Shown: positions 35,333 to 43,804 of the stretch, piece by piece
Numbering within the stretch: the first letter of the stretch is position 1
Layout: each line of letters starts with the position of its first letter
Source of the DNA: Caulobacteraceae bacterium
GTDB lineage: Bacteria > Pseudomonadota > Alphaproteobacteria > Caulobacterales > Caulobacteraceae
Direction of reading: 5' to 3'
NCBI GenBank assembly: GCA_025450315.1
Contig: JANWHQ010000162.1
Location: 1-57,575, forward strand
DNA: 57,575 bases
Program-made: the position numbers and the translations under genes
Notes under the pieces: generated by a model
The model's database searches: none
Seen by the model: only the letters and a program-made list of their open reading frames with translations
Told to the model about the DNA's origin: nothing

Positions 35333-35745
35333 TCTTTTCAATGACTTAGCATTCTCCCAAACCGCTCGACCGGCGGCGGGACGGCGCCGTGATGAGCGCC
35401 AACCCACCAGAAGGGCGCGGCCGTGTCGCTGCGGGTCCGCGAGCGCGTTCCCTTGGGTGCTGGCTGCCGGCGCGGCCTTCCCGGAGGCGGAGCTCGAACC
35501 CCTGTTCCGGCTGGCGCGGACTCACGGCGGCCAAGCGATGGCGTCGAAGACGCGCTCCACGGCCGCGACGCGCGGCGCCGGGCCTGACATTCCGCCGCCT
35601 GGACCAACAGCGGTTCGACGTCGCTCACCTTGTCTCCCGCCGCCACTCGCACCCACCGTCTTGTATGGTCAAACATAGCGGTCTATGCCGCCGGGGCCAA
35701 AGCGGCTTCACCGGATACCGGGACCCGCGGGGAAACGAGGGGATC
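35333..35745. other. Intergenic region before the siderophore receptor
   Basis: 413 bases without a convincing gene. Overlapping weak frames (for example 35457-35678) have no recognisable domain. The only structured element I see is CATAG-CGGT-CTATG at 35674-35687, annotated separately. The rest may hold the receptor promoter and leader. Confidence 0.5.
35674..35687. promoter_or_regulatory. Short inverted repeat, operator candidate
   Basis: CATAG (35674-35678), CGGT, CTATG (35683-35687): a perfect 5-bp dyad 58 bases before the receptor ATG, in AT-richer surroundings than the flanks. It is not a convincing Fur box; a different iron or siderophore regulator is possible. Confidence 0.3.
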
Positions 35746-37950
35746 ATGACCAAGGACGACGCCCATCTGCAGCCTCTTCGGCTGCCGCTCTTCGCCGGCT
35801 CGGTGGCGGTCGCGCTCTTTCTCTGCGAGGCCGGATCGGCGCTCGCCCAGGAGGCGCCCGGCGCCCCGAGCGTCACCGGCGTGTTGGTCAAGGGCCAGCC
35901 GCCCCAGGGCTACAAGGTGGACGAGCCGGCCATGGTCAAGCTGACCCAGCCGATCATCGACACGCCGCAGATGCTGAGCATCACCTCCCGGCAGGTGATG
36001 GAGGACCGGGGCGCGGTCAGCCTGACCGACGTGTTCCGCAACAGCTCCGGCATCTCCATCGGCGCCGGCGAATCGAGCTGGATCGGCAACAACCTGACGC
36101 TGCGCGGCTTCAACGCCCGCAACGACATGTACCTGGACGGCATGCGCGACTTCGGCGGCTACACCCGCGATCCCTTCGACCTGGAAGAGGTCGAGGTGCT
36201 GCAAGGCCCCTCCTCGGTGCTGTTCGGGCGCGGCTCGACCGGGGGAGTGGTGAACCAGGTCTCGAAGATGCCGACCCTGAACGGCTTCGAGCGGAGCGAG
36301 GTCTCCGGCGGGACCGATGATCTCCTGCGCGGAGCCATCGATCTGGACGCGCCGATCGCGGCCTTGGGGCCCGGCGTCGCCGTCCGCTTCGACGCCATGG
36401 CGCACCGCCAGGATTTCACCGACCTCGACCACGCCTTCGCCAGCCGCTGGGGCGTCGCCCCGAGCCTGGCCTTCGGCCTGGATACGCCGACCCGGCTGGT
36501 GCTCGGCTATCTGCACCAGGGGGAAAGCGACCTGCCCGACTACGGCCTGCCCTATCTGCGGGGGGCGCCGGCGCCGGTGGCGCGCAACAACTTTTACGGC
36601 TTCCAGAGCGACTTCCAGCACGCCCAGGTCGACGTGTTCACCGGCCGCCTCGAGCACGATGTCTCCTCGAGCCTGACCATCCGCGACCAGCTCCGCTTCG
36701 CCAACTATGCGCACCAGTGGCGCGAGATGGAGCCGCAGGTGATCAGCGCCGGCGTCACCGCCACGACCCCGCTGTGGGCGATCGACGTCAACCGTGCGCT
36801 GCAGGGCGGCCACGACGTCGACACCTTCCTGCAGAACCAGATGGACCTCCTGGGCGTCGCCCACACCGGCGCCATCGAGCACGACTTCGCCGCCGGCTGG
36901 GAGATCGGGCCGGAAAGCTCCAAGCCCAGCTACGACTTCGGCCTGAACATCCCGGCGACGTCGCTTCTGGCGCCGAGCGAGGATCAGGCGTTCTCGGGCA
37001 CGGAATACCGCCGGGCGAAGGTGTCCACCACCGCCTTCACGGTGGGCGCCTACGCCATCGACACCATGAAGCTGGGGCCGCACTGGGAGCTCTCGGGCGG
37101 GGTCCGCTTCGACAGCTTCGACGCCCACTATGTCGCCCAGTACTATTCGCCGACGCCGGCGACCCTGGGCCAGCCGACCACGCGCCAGGACGTGCACGAA
37201 CTCGACCAGAAGCCGAGCTGGCGCGCCAGTCTGGTCTACAAGCCCACGCCGAACGGCTCGATCTATTTCGACTATTCGACCTCGTTCAACCCCTCGGCCG
37301 AGTCCCTGTCGCTGATCACCGCGGTGCGCTCGCTCAACACCGGCAACATCGGCCTGGCGCCGGAGTTCAACGAGACCTACGAGGTCGGAACCAAGTGGGC
37401 CCTGCTCGCCGACCGGCTGCAGCTGCAGGCGGCGATCTTCCGCGAGGAGAAGGACAACGCCCGCGAGCCGGATCCGGCCAATTCGGCCGTCAACATCCTG
37501 GCCGGCGACCAGCAGGTCGACGGCGCCGAGGTCGAGCTGCAGGGCCAGATCACCGAGGCCTGGCGGCTCAGCGCCAGCTACACCTATCTGGACGGCAAGA
37601 CGGTCAAGACGGTCGCCGGCGGCCCGCCGCTGGGCTCACCCCTGTTCAACGCGCCCAAGAGCGCGCTGGCGCTGTGGACCACCTATCGGTTTCCGTTCCG
37701 CGTCGAGGTGGGCGGCGGGCTCAACTGCGAGAGCCGGCGCTACGCCTCGCTGACCACCAATCCGTTCACCAGCGTGCCCGGCTACACCACCCTGGACGCC
37801 ATGGTGAAGTGGCAGGCGACCCAGCACATGCGGCTGCAGGTCAACCTCAGCAACCTGACCGACAAGACCTATTACGACCAGCTGCACGGCTTCCACGTGA
37901 TCCCGGGCGAGGGCCGCACGGCCATGTTCACCCTGGCCTTCACCGGCTAA
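35746..37950 (+). CDS. TonB-dependent siderophore receptor (catecholate type, Fiu/FhuE-like)
   Basis: Outer-membrane receptor of 734 residues. Signal peptide LFAGSVAVALFLCEAGSALAQ, then a plug with DTPQMLSITSRQVMEDRGAVSLTDVF, NNLTLRGFNARNDMYLDGMRDFGGYTRDPFDLEEVEVLQGPSS and the conserved FGRGSTGGVVN; barrel ending MFTLAFTG. Plug sequence is close to the Fiu/PiuA class of ferric catecholate receptors. GAGGGG precedes the ATG at 35746. It precedes a PiuC-type hydroxylase by 12 bases, the standard pair. Likely iron-repressed. Confidence 0.92.
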   Translation: MTKDDAHLQPLRLPLFAGSVAVALFLCEAGSALAQEAPGAPSVTGVLVKGQPPQGYKVDEPAMVKLTQPIIDTPQMLSITSRQVMEDRGAVSLTDVFRNSSGISIGAGESSWIGNNLTLRGFNARNDMYLDGMRDFGGYTRDPFDLEEVEVLQGPSSVLFGRGSTGGVVNQVSKMPTLNGFERSEVSGGTDDLLRGAIDLDAPIAALGPGVAVRFDAMAHRQDFTDLDHAFASRWGVAPSLAFGLDTPTRLVLGYLHQGESDLPDYGLPYLRGAPAPVARNNFYGFQSDFQHAQVDVFTGRLEHDVSSSLTIRDQLRFANYAHQWREMEPQVISAGVTATTPLWAIDVNRALQGGHDVDTFLQNQMDLLGVAHTGAIEHDFAAGWEIGPESSKPSYDFGLNIPATSLLAPSEDQAFSGTEYRRAKVSTTAFTVGAYAIDTMKLGPHWELSGGVRFDSFDAHYVAQYYSPTPATLGQPTTRQDVHELDQKPSWRASLVYKPTPNGSIYFDYSTSFNPSAESLSLITAVRSLNTGNIGLAPEFNETYEVGTKWALLADRLQLQAAIFREEKDNAREPDPANSAVNILAGDQQVDGAEVELQGQITEAWRLSASYTYLDGKTVKTVAGGPPLGSPLFNAPKSALALWTTYRFPFRVEVGGGLNCESRRYASLTTNPFTSVPGYTTLDAMVKWQATQHMRLQVNLSNLTDKTYYDQLHGFHVIPGEGRTAMFTLAFTG

Positions 37951-37962
37951 GACCTGGGGGCC

Positions 37963-38643
37963 ATGCTGCTGCACATCCCCGAGGTCCTGAGCGCGGGCGA
38001 GGCGGAGGAATTCCGCCGGGCGCTCGAAGAGGCCGCGTGGGTGGACGGGCGCGGCACGGCGGGTCACCTGTCGGCGCCGGTCAAGCACAACAGCCAGCTG
38101 CACTGGCAGGATCCGGTCGCGGTGCGGCTGGGCGGCCTGATCGTCGCCAGGCTCGAACGCCATCCGATGTTCCTGTCGGCGGCCCTGCCTCGCGAGGTGC
38201 TGGCGCCGCTGTTCAACCGCTACGATGGCGGCGGCAGCTACGGGCCCCACATCGACGGCGCCATCCGGCCCGTCGACGGGAGCTCGCGGAAGATCCGCAC
38301 CGACCTGTCGATGACCCTGATGCTGAGCGATCCGGCCGACTACGGCGGCGGCGAGTTGAGGATCGAGGACCGGGCCGGCGGCCGCTCGATCAAGCTGCCG
38401 GCGGGCGACGCCATCCTCTATCCGGCCAACAGCGTCCACCAGGTGACGCCGGTCACGCGGGGCATCCGGCTGGCGGCCTTCACCTGGATCCAGAGCCTGG
38501 TGCGCGACGACTCCGACCGCGCCACCCTGTTCGAACTGGACGCCGCCATCCTGCGTCTGCCCGAGGATCCGGCCACGGACGCGGCGCGGCTGCAGCTGAC
38601 CAATATCTATCATAGTCTGCTGCGGCGCTGGGCCGACCTCTAG
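37963..38643 (+). CDS. Fe(II)-dependent PKHD-type hydroxylase (PiuC/YbiX-like)
   Basis: Protein of 226 residues of the prolyl-4-hydroxylase-like family. Metal and cofactor ligands: H96 and D98 in YGPHIDGAI, H159 in NSVHQVTPV and R169 in RGIRLAAF. Other signatures are HNSQLHWQDP and FNRYDGGGSYG. PiuC proteins accompany Fiu/PiuA siderophore receptors; the exact reaction is unsettled, probably oxidation of a siderophore-related molecule in the cytoplasm. Same operon as the receptor. Confidence 0.93.
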   Translation: MLLHIPEVLSAGEAEEFRRALEEAAWVDGRGTAGHLSAPVKHNSQLHWQDPVAVRLGGLIVARLERHPMFLSAALPREVLAPLFNRYDGGGSYGPHIDGAIRPVDGSSRKIRTDLSMTLMLSDPADYGGGELRIEDRAGGRSIKLPAGDAILYPANSVHQVTPVTRGIRLAAFTWIQSLVRDDSDRATLFELDAAILRLPEDPATDAARLQLTNIYHSLLRRWADL

Positions 38644-38682
38644 CCCGGCGCCCAACCGGCGAAGCTTTCGCGAGGCGTCCGC

Positions 38683-39048
38683 ATGCCGAGATCGGGACCG
38701 CTCAGGATCAAGGTGCAGCTCTATGCCGGCGAGGAGCCGGCGTTCGGCCCCGGGCGGGCGGACATCCTGGCCGCCATCGATCGGGAAGGCTCGATCAGCG
38801 CCGCCGGCCGCAGCCTGGGGATGAGCTACCGCTTCGCCTGGAAGCTGGTGGAGAGCATGAACAGCTGCTTCGCCGAGCGGCTGGTCGAGGCGGCGCCCGG
38901 CGGCCCGCGCGGCGGCGGAGCGGCCCTGACCGAGGCGGGCCGGCGCGTGCTGGCGGCCTATCGCAGGTTGGAAGACCAGGTCATGGCCAGCGCCCAGGGC
39001 GAAAGCCTGGAGGCCCTGAGGCGCCTGCTGCGGCCCTCTGGACCCTGA
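38683..39048 (+). CDS. ModE-like winged-helix regulator (DNA-binding domain only)
   Basis: Protein of 121 residues matching the N-terminal LysR-like winged helix of ModE: RADILAAIDREGSISAAGRSLGMSYRFAWKLVESMN, followed by GGPRGGGAALTEAGRRVLAAYRRLE. Full ModE has two C-terminal molybdate-binding domains, which are absent, so it may respond to another signal or bind DNA constitutively. It lies after the iron receptor operon, 19 kb from the moa genes. Regulation of either is unproven. Confidence 0.85.
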   Translation: MPRSGPLRIKVQLYAGEEPAFGPGRADILAAIDREGSISAAGRSLGMSYRFAWKLVESMNSCFAERLVEAAPGGPRGGGAALTEAGRRVLAAYRRLEDQVMASAQGESLEALRRLLRPSGP

Positions 39049-39153
39049 GCCTTGCCGGACCGATCGCCGCATCGCTCGGGCCGACTTGCGTCCTTGGGTG
39101 CTGATCGCTAGTTCTTGCCGCCCGCTCGGGGCCCCGGCCCCGCACGCACTTCT

Positions 39154-39243
39154 GGAGAGGTGGCTGAGCGGTTGAAAGCACCGCACTCGAAATGCGGCAT
39201 ACTCGCAAGGGTATCGAGGGTTCGAATCCCTCCCTCTCCGCCA
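39154..39243 (+). tRNA. tRNA-Ser (CGA)
   Basis: 90-base class II tRNA. Acceptor GGAGAGG pairs CCTCTCC; anticodon stem-loop CCGCA-CTCGAAA-TGCGG with CGA (reads UCG, Ser); long variable arm TACTCGCAAGGGTA; T-arm GAGGGTTCGAATCCCTC; encoded CCA. Followed directly by a terminator. Its 3' half is duplicated, in degraded form, 3.3 kb downstream. Confidence 0.96.
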
Positions 39244-39248
39244 CCCAT

Positions 39249-39275
39249 AAGTCCTTGTTTTGAAGGACTTTTTTC
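39249..39275 (+). terminator. Rho-independent terminator after tRNA-Ser
   Basis: AAGTCCTT - 6-base loop - AAGGACTT followed by TTTTC, starting 6 bases after the tRNA CCA. Perfect 8-bp stem. Confidence 0.88.
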
Positions 39276-39702
39276 TCCAGAAATAGCCCCGGAATTTCGG
39301 TCGGTTCGGGGAGATTCGACCGACGACTCGGTACTTCTCCAGTACCCATGCGGCCAGTTTTCGCCCCGATCTGGCCGGCCATTCTCTGGGCCGCAGCAGC
39401 GCAGTACCCATTCAGGACGGCTGCTCGCAGAGAAATCGTCGAATTGGATCTGCTCGCAGGGCATTTCTGACACGACGCCGGCAGCGATATGTCGGATGTC
39501 CGAGTAGCGCATCGCGCCGCGGGCCGCTTTCGAGCCGCCGGGACGTCGAAAGCGTCCGTTTCCGGACAGCCGAATTTCCACGCCTCGCCTGGGACGGCAT
39601 TAACCCCTTGTTCTATTTGGCGTTTCCTGACCCTGGCCTTCGCCGCCATACTGAGGGATCAGACTGGCGGGTCTCGCGCCGCCTCCAAGTTCGGAGGGTC
39701 TC
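39276..39702. other. Region between tRNA-Ser and the FtsX permease
   Basis: 427 bases with no credible gene. It contains CAGTACCCAT twice (39340-39349 and 39402-39411) and TTCTCCAGTACCCA (39335-39348), which recurs with one change at 42410-42423. Such repeats next to a tRNA resemble integrase arm sites, but no integrase is present. The minus-strand frame here is a tRNA artefact. Confidence 0.45.
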
Positions 39703-42231
39703 ATGCTGCGCAACTATCTGATCACCGCACTGGGCAACCTGGCGCGCAACCGGCTCTACGCCGCCATCACCATGCTCGGCCTGGCGGTCGCCTTCACCTC
39801 GGCGATCCTGATCGGCCAGTATGTGAGGGGCGAGCTCACCTACGACCATTGGATCCCCGGATACCAGCGGGTCTACAAGATCACCAACAGCCTGGTGCAG
39901 CCCGGCCAGCCGCCGGATACCTACGACATTGGCCCCAGCGTCCTGGCCAGCCAGATCAGGGCCGGGTTCGCCGGGGCCGAGGCGATCGTGCGGCTCGACG
40001 AGGATTTCCCCCCGGTCAAGGCGCGGCCGGGCGATACCGCCGTCACCGAGCGCGCCTTCGCCTGGGTCGACCCGGACTTCTTCAAGGCCTTGCCCCTGCC
40101 CGCCCTGGCCGGCGACCCCGCCACGGCCTTGCAGCAGCCCGACACGGTGGTGATCACCCGAAATATGGCGCGCAAGTATTTCCACCGCGACCTGCCGATC
40201 GGCGGCGCCCTGATGGTCCAGACGAGGGTCCCGCCGCCGCCGGGCACGGAGGACAGCGCCCGGCCGCAGCAGCCGCCGCCCACCTGGCGCACGATGCGGG
40301 TCACCGCGGTGCTCAAGGACCTGCCGTCGAACACCAACTTGGTCACCGAAGTATTCGCCTCGGGGCGCTCGGCCTATTCCGACCTCGCTGTCCGCTCCAC
40401 CCAGCCTCCGGACTATAGCCAGCGGAGCGTGGCCTGGACCTTCGTGCGCCTGAAGCCCGGCGTGTCGGTGGCCGACCTCGACCACGCCTTGGACGTCGTC
40501 ACTCGGCCAGAGCAGGCCCTGGCGACGGCCTACAGCCCCGGGTCCAAGTGGCTCTACAGGGCGGTTCCGCTGGGCGAGGCGCACCTGACGCCGCTAACCC
40601 AGTCCGCGACTATCTCCAGGGCTACCGAGAACCGGGCGATCATCTACGGCATAGCTGGGGTCGGCGGCCTGATCGTGCTGGTGGCGGCGATCAACTTTGT
40701 CACCTTGCTGACCGCGCGGGCGGGCCGGCGGGCGCTCGAGGTCGGGGTGCGCAAGGCCGTGGGGGCGAGCCGTGCCAATCTCATGGTGCAGTTCGTCGGC
40801 GAGGCCCTGATCCAGGTGACCATCAGCGTCGTCATCGCCCTGGCGCTGGCCGAGCTGCTGATCGGACCGTTCGGGGCCTTCACCCAGAGGACCCTCACCC
40901 TGGACGGCCTGCACGAGCCGGCGCTGCTGGCGGCCGTCCTGGGAGTCGCGCTCGTGGTGGGCCTGCTGGCCGCGATCTATCCGGCCCTGGTGCTGTCCAG
41001 CTTCCGGCCGGCTACGGCGCTGAAGGGCGGCGTGGTGAAGGCAGGCGGCTCGGCCCTGGCGCGGCAGGCGCTGGTGGCGGTCCAGTTCGCCATCGTGGTC
41101 GGCCTGATCGCGACCACGGTCACCATATACCGCCAGACCCAGTACGCTCTCGCCCAGGGGTTGGGGGGAGCGGACAACAAGCTGCTGGTCGCGGTGGCGG
41201 CGCCCTGCAACGGCCCCTTCCATGACGAGGCGCGCAAGCTGCCGGGTGTCGCGGAAACGACCTGCTCGTCCAGATTCGCCCTCAACCTGCCCGGCGGCAA
41301 GAGCCTCGTCACGGTCCGGGTGGCAGGCGGCCGCAAGAGCACCTTCGCCCTGGCCCCAGTGGAGTTCGGGTTCTTCGAGGTGTTCGGCGTGAAACCCCTG
41401 GCCGGCCGGACGTTCCAGCGCGATCACGGCGAGGATGGGGTCCTGGCCGATCCCGATGCCACCGCCATGCCGACGGTGATCATCAACCAGACCGCCGCGC
41501 GCGCGCTCGGCTATTCCGATCCGAACGCAGCCGTCGGCAAGCAGCTGAGCTGGGCTCACGGGCGACGCGGGGACGACCCGTCGAAGGGCCCGTCCCCGCT
41601 GGCCCCCTCCCGGATCGTCGGCGTGGTGGGCGACCTACCGGACAGCGTGCGCGTCGCCGCCGATCCGACCTTCTACGTCGTCGATCCCCCGTCGTCCGAT
41701 TTCATGATTGTGCGCATGACCGGCAAGGACATCCCCGGAACGATGAGGGCCCTGGCGGAAACCTGGAAACGGACCAACACCGGTCAGCCGTACATTGCGC
41801 TGGCCCTGTCGCAGTTCCGGCTGACCCAGTACCTCGACCTGACCATCCAGAGCGCCACCGCCGGCATCGGCGCGGGCCTCGCCGTCCTGATCGCGTGCCT
41901 GGGTCTGTTCGCGCTATCGGCGTACACAACCGAGCGGCGCACCAAGGAGATCGGCGTGCGGAAGGCGTTGGGCGCCGACACCATGGACGTGGTCCTGCTG
42001 CTGTTTTGGCAGTTCACCATTCCGGTGCTGGCAGCGACGGCGATTGCGATCCCGGCCGGGTTCGTGGCGATGGACTGGTGGCTGCACGGTTTCGTCTACC
42101 ACGCGCCGTTGAGCGCCTGGACCTTCGTGCTGGCGGCCGTGGCGGCGGTGCTGATCGCGTGGGTGACCGTCTTCTGGCAATCTTTCGCGGTCGCCAGGGC
42201 GAAGCCCGCGAGCGCACTGCGGTATGAATAG
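39703..42231 (+). CDS. ABC transporter permease, FtsX/MacB type (orphan)
   Basis: Membrane protein of 842 residues with two FtsX modules. An N-terminal helix (YAAITMLGLAVAFTSAILIG) and MacB-type periplasmic domain are followed by three helices (around 305-420); a second helix and periplasmic domain (about 455-680) is followed by the final three helices including GLFALSAYTTERRTKEIGVRKALGAD. GGAGGG precedes the ATG. No ATP-binding subunit is adjacent, so it must use one encoded elsewhere. Members of this family often export peptides, lipoproteins or drugs, or act as mechanotransmission complexes. It lies inside the possible tRNA-Ser island. Confidence 0.9.
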   Translation: MLRNYLITALGNLARNRLYAAITMLGLAVAFTSAILIGQYVRGELTYDHWIPGYQRVYKITNSLVQPGQPPDTYDIGPSVLASQIRAGFAGAEAIVRLDEDFPPVKARPGDTAVTERAFAWVDPDFFKALPLPALAGDPATALQQPDTVVITRNMARKYFHRDLPIGGALMVQTRVPPPPGTEDSARPQQPPPTWRTMRVTAVLKDLPSNTNLVTEVFASGRSAYSDLAVRSTQPPDYSQRSVAWTFVRLKPGVSVADLDHALDVVTRPEQALATAYSPGSKWLYRAVPLGEAHLTPLTQSATISRATENRAIIYGIAGVGGLIVLVAAINFVTLLTARAGRRALEVGVRKAVGASRANLMVQFVGEALIQVTISVVIALALAELLIGPFGAFTQRTLTLDGLHEPALLAAVLGVALVVGLLAAIYPALVLSSFRPATALKGGVVKAGGSALARQALVAVQFAIVVGLIATTVTIYRQTQYALAQGLGGADNKLLVAVAAPCNGPFHDEARKLPGVAETTCSSRFALNLPGGKSLVTVRVAGGRKSTFALAPVEFGFFEVFGVKPLAGRTFQRDHGEDGVLADPDATAMPTVIINQTAARALGYSDPNAAVGKQLSWAHGRRGDDPSKGPSPLAPSRIVGVVGDLPDSVRVAADPTFYVVDPPSSDFMIVRMTGKDIPGTMRALAETWKRTNTGQPYIALALSQFRLTQYLDLTIQSATAGIGAGLAVLIACLGLFALSAYTTERRTKEIGVRKALGADTMDVVLLLFWQFTIPVLAATAIAIPAGFVAMDWWLHGFVYHAPLSAWTFVLAAVAAVLIAWVTVFWQSFAVARAKPASALRYE

Positions 42232-42906
42232 CCACCCCAGAGATCTGGAGTGCGTTGGGCCCCAAGGTCCACCCAACACCCTTCTCTGACGATCCGCACG
42301 TCTGCTTCCTGCGCAATTTCCTGGAACCGCCAAACTATGGGGAACAACACCATTTCTGGCGCGGCTCCGGCCAAGCCATCTCCTTGGAATGATTATGGGA
42401 TGTTGGCCATTCTCCAGTGCCCAACCAAGGAAATTGTCCCGCAAATTCCGGGACTTAGCGGCAACGCAAGGTATCGAAATTTCGAATCCAGTTTGCTCCG
42501 CCAAATACCGGGGCTTCCCAGCGCACCCCCAAAGGGATTAGCATCCGCACCGAAGCCGGGCTCAAGCGGATCGCCCGGATAGACGATCCATCGTCCAAGC
42601 GTCCGCTCCTAGAAGCTTGCGCCCAGCGCAGGTTCGAAGGAGTTTGCGCGGTGGACGACATCCAACAAGCGATGGTTGGCCAAGCGATTCGGCCGCCGGT
42701 GGGCCACCCGCCGGCCGGCGAGGCGGCGGCGGTGGTCGTCGAGGCCGAGATCACCGTTCCGTTCGTCATCGATCGCGAACGCGGCAATCACCGGGCCCAT
42801 CCCCTATCCGCTGATCCATTCCGCTGGGGGCTGCTCAAATGAGCCCCTCTTGCACCCCGGCCGAACCTGCCGGCCGTCAGGCCGGTCATCCTCAGGGAGA
42901 ACGCAT
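42232..42906. other. Gene-poor region between permease and DUF1259 gene
   Basis: 675 bases. Several short frames on both strands (for example 42651-42842 plus and 42455-42787 minus) have no recognisable domain or ribosome binding site. It contains the degenerate tRNA-Ser segment at 42458-42503, the repeat at 42410-42423, and AGGGAGAA before the DUF1259 start. The first half is less GC-rich than the flanks. It may be the remains of a deleted element. Confidence 0.45.
42458..42503 (+). repeat. Degenerate copy of the tRNA-Ser(CGA) 3' half (att-like)
   Basis: GCGGCA, CGCAAGG, TATCGA, TTCGAATCC and CTCCGCCA occur in the same order, direction and near-equal spacing as in tRNA-Ser positions 39194-39243. 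In the final 34 bases 25 are identical. The T-stem cannot pair, so this is not a working tRNA. Direct repetition of a tRNA 3' end is the hallmark of integrase-mediated insertion. Confidence 0.6.
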
Positions 42907-43803
42907 ATGTCGCTACGCATCCCTCTGATTGCGCTCGCCGTTCTCGCGGCGCTGTCTGCGTCCACTCATGCCGCTCCCGCCAGGGACTGGGCCCCTGTGG
43001 CCGAAGCGCTGGGCAAGGCCGGCGCGGTTCAGGCAGATGGGACCTATCGCGTGGCCCTGCCACGGACGGACCTGCGAGTCGTGCTGGATGGCGTCCAGCT
43101 CAAGGCGGGCTTCGCACTGGGGTCGTGGGTCGCGTTCGCGCCCACGGCCAAGGGCGCCATGGTCATGGGCGATCTGGTGCTGACGCAGGATGAAGTCGAG
43201 CCGGTGATGAAGAGCCTCGCAGAGCATGGCTTCGAGATCACCGCCCTGCACAATCACCTGCTGCGGGCCGAACCGATGACTCTCTACATGCATGTGATGG
43301 GCGAAGGCGATCCGGTGAAGCTGGCCCGGACCCTTCACGCCGCGCTGTCGCTGAGCAAGACGCCATTCGCGGCCCCAGCCGCCGGCGCGCCGAGTTCCGA
43401 TCCCGGCATCGACTCGGCCGCGATCGATCGCATCATCGGCGCGAAGGGCAAGGTCAACGGCGGCGTCCTGCAATACGGCATCGCGCGCCGAGAGCCCGTC
43501 CGGGCCGGGGGCATGGCGGTGCCGACCTCGCTGGGCAGCGCTGAATCGATCAACTTCCAACCCACCGGCGCGGGCAAGGCTGCGATCACCGGGGACTTCG
43601 TGCTGGCGGCCAAGGAGGTCAATCCGGTGCTGCGAGCGCTGCGAGAGAACGGCATCGAGGTCACTGCAATCCACAACCACATGCTGGATGACGAGCCGCG
43701 CATGTTCTTCATGCACTTCTGGGCCAACGACGACGCCCAGAAGCTGGCGCACGGGCTGCGCGCCGCCCTGGATCGCGTCGCCACGGTAAGGCTCGGAGGC
43801 TGA
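42907..43803 (+). CDS. DUF1259 exported protein
   Basis: Protein of 298 residues with a signal peptide (LIALAVLAALSASTHA) and two repeats of one domain: LGSWVAFAPT..GDLVLTQDEVEPVMKSLAEHGFEITALHNHLL and LGSAESINFQPT..GDFVLAAKEVNPVLRALRENGIEVTAIHNHML, each with an HNH triplet and a following MHF/MHV. It belongs to the LppY/LpqO-type DUF1259 group, of unknown function; the conserved histidines suggest metal binding. Starts at ATG 42907 after AGGGAGAA. One base separates it from the propeller gene. Confidence 0.88.
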   Translation: MSLRIPLIALAVLAALSASTHAAPARDWAPVAEALGKAGAVQADGTYRVALPRTDLRVVLDGVQLKAGFALGSWVAFAPTAKGAMVMGDLVLTQDEVEPVMKSLAEHGFEITALHNHLLRAEPMTLYMHVMGEGDPVKLARTLHAALSLSKTPFAAPAAGAPSSDPGIDSAAIDRIIGAKGKVNGGVLQYGIARREPVRAGGMAVPTSLGSAESINFQPTGAGKAAITGDFVLAAKEVNPVLRALRENGIEVTAIHNHMLDDEPRMFFMHFWANDDAQKLAHGLRAALDRVATVRLGG

Positions 43804-43804
43804 G

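Noticed and set aside
35040..35333. Minus-strand frame starting MVDATGIEPVTPAMSRRC
   Set aside because: It is the antisense of tRNA-Val; this peptide is a well-known artefact of annotation through tRNA genes.
39108..39581. Minus-strand frame containing GGIRTLDTLASMPHFECG
   Set aside because: Antisense of tRNA-Ser(CGA), another familiar artefact; the remainder has no domain.
42458..42503. A second tRNA-Ser gene
   Set aside because: Only the 3' half is recognisable and the T-stem and acceptor stem do not pair, so it is a degenerate fragment.
42651..42842. Small plus-strand frame MDDIQQAMVGQAIRPP
   Set aside because: GTG start with only a modest ribosome site, overlapping frames on both strands, no recognisable domain or conservation that I can see.
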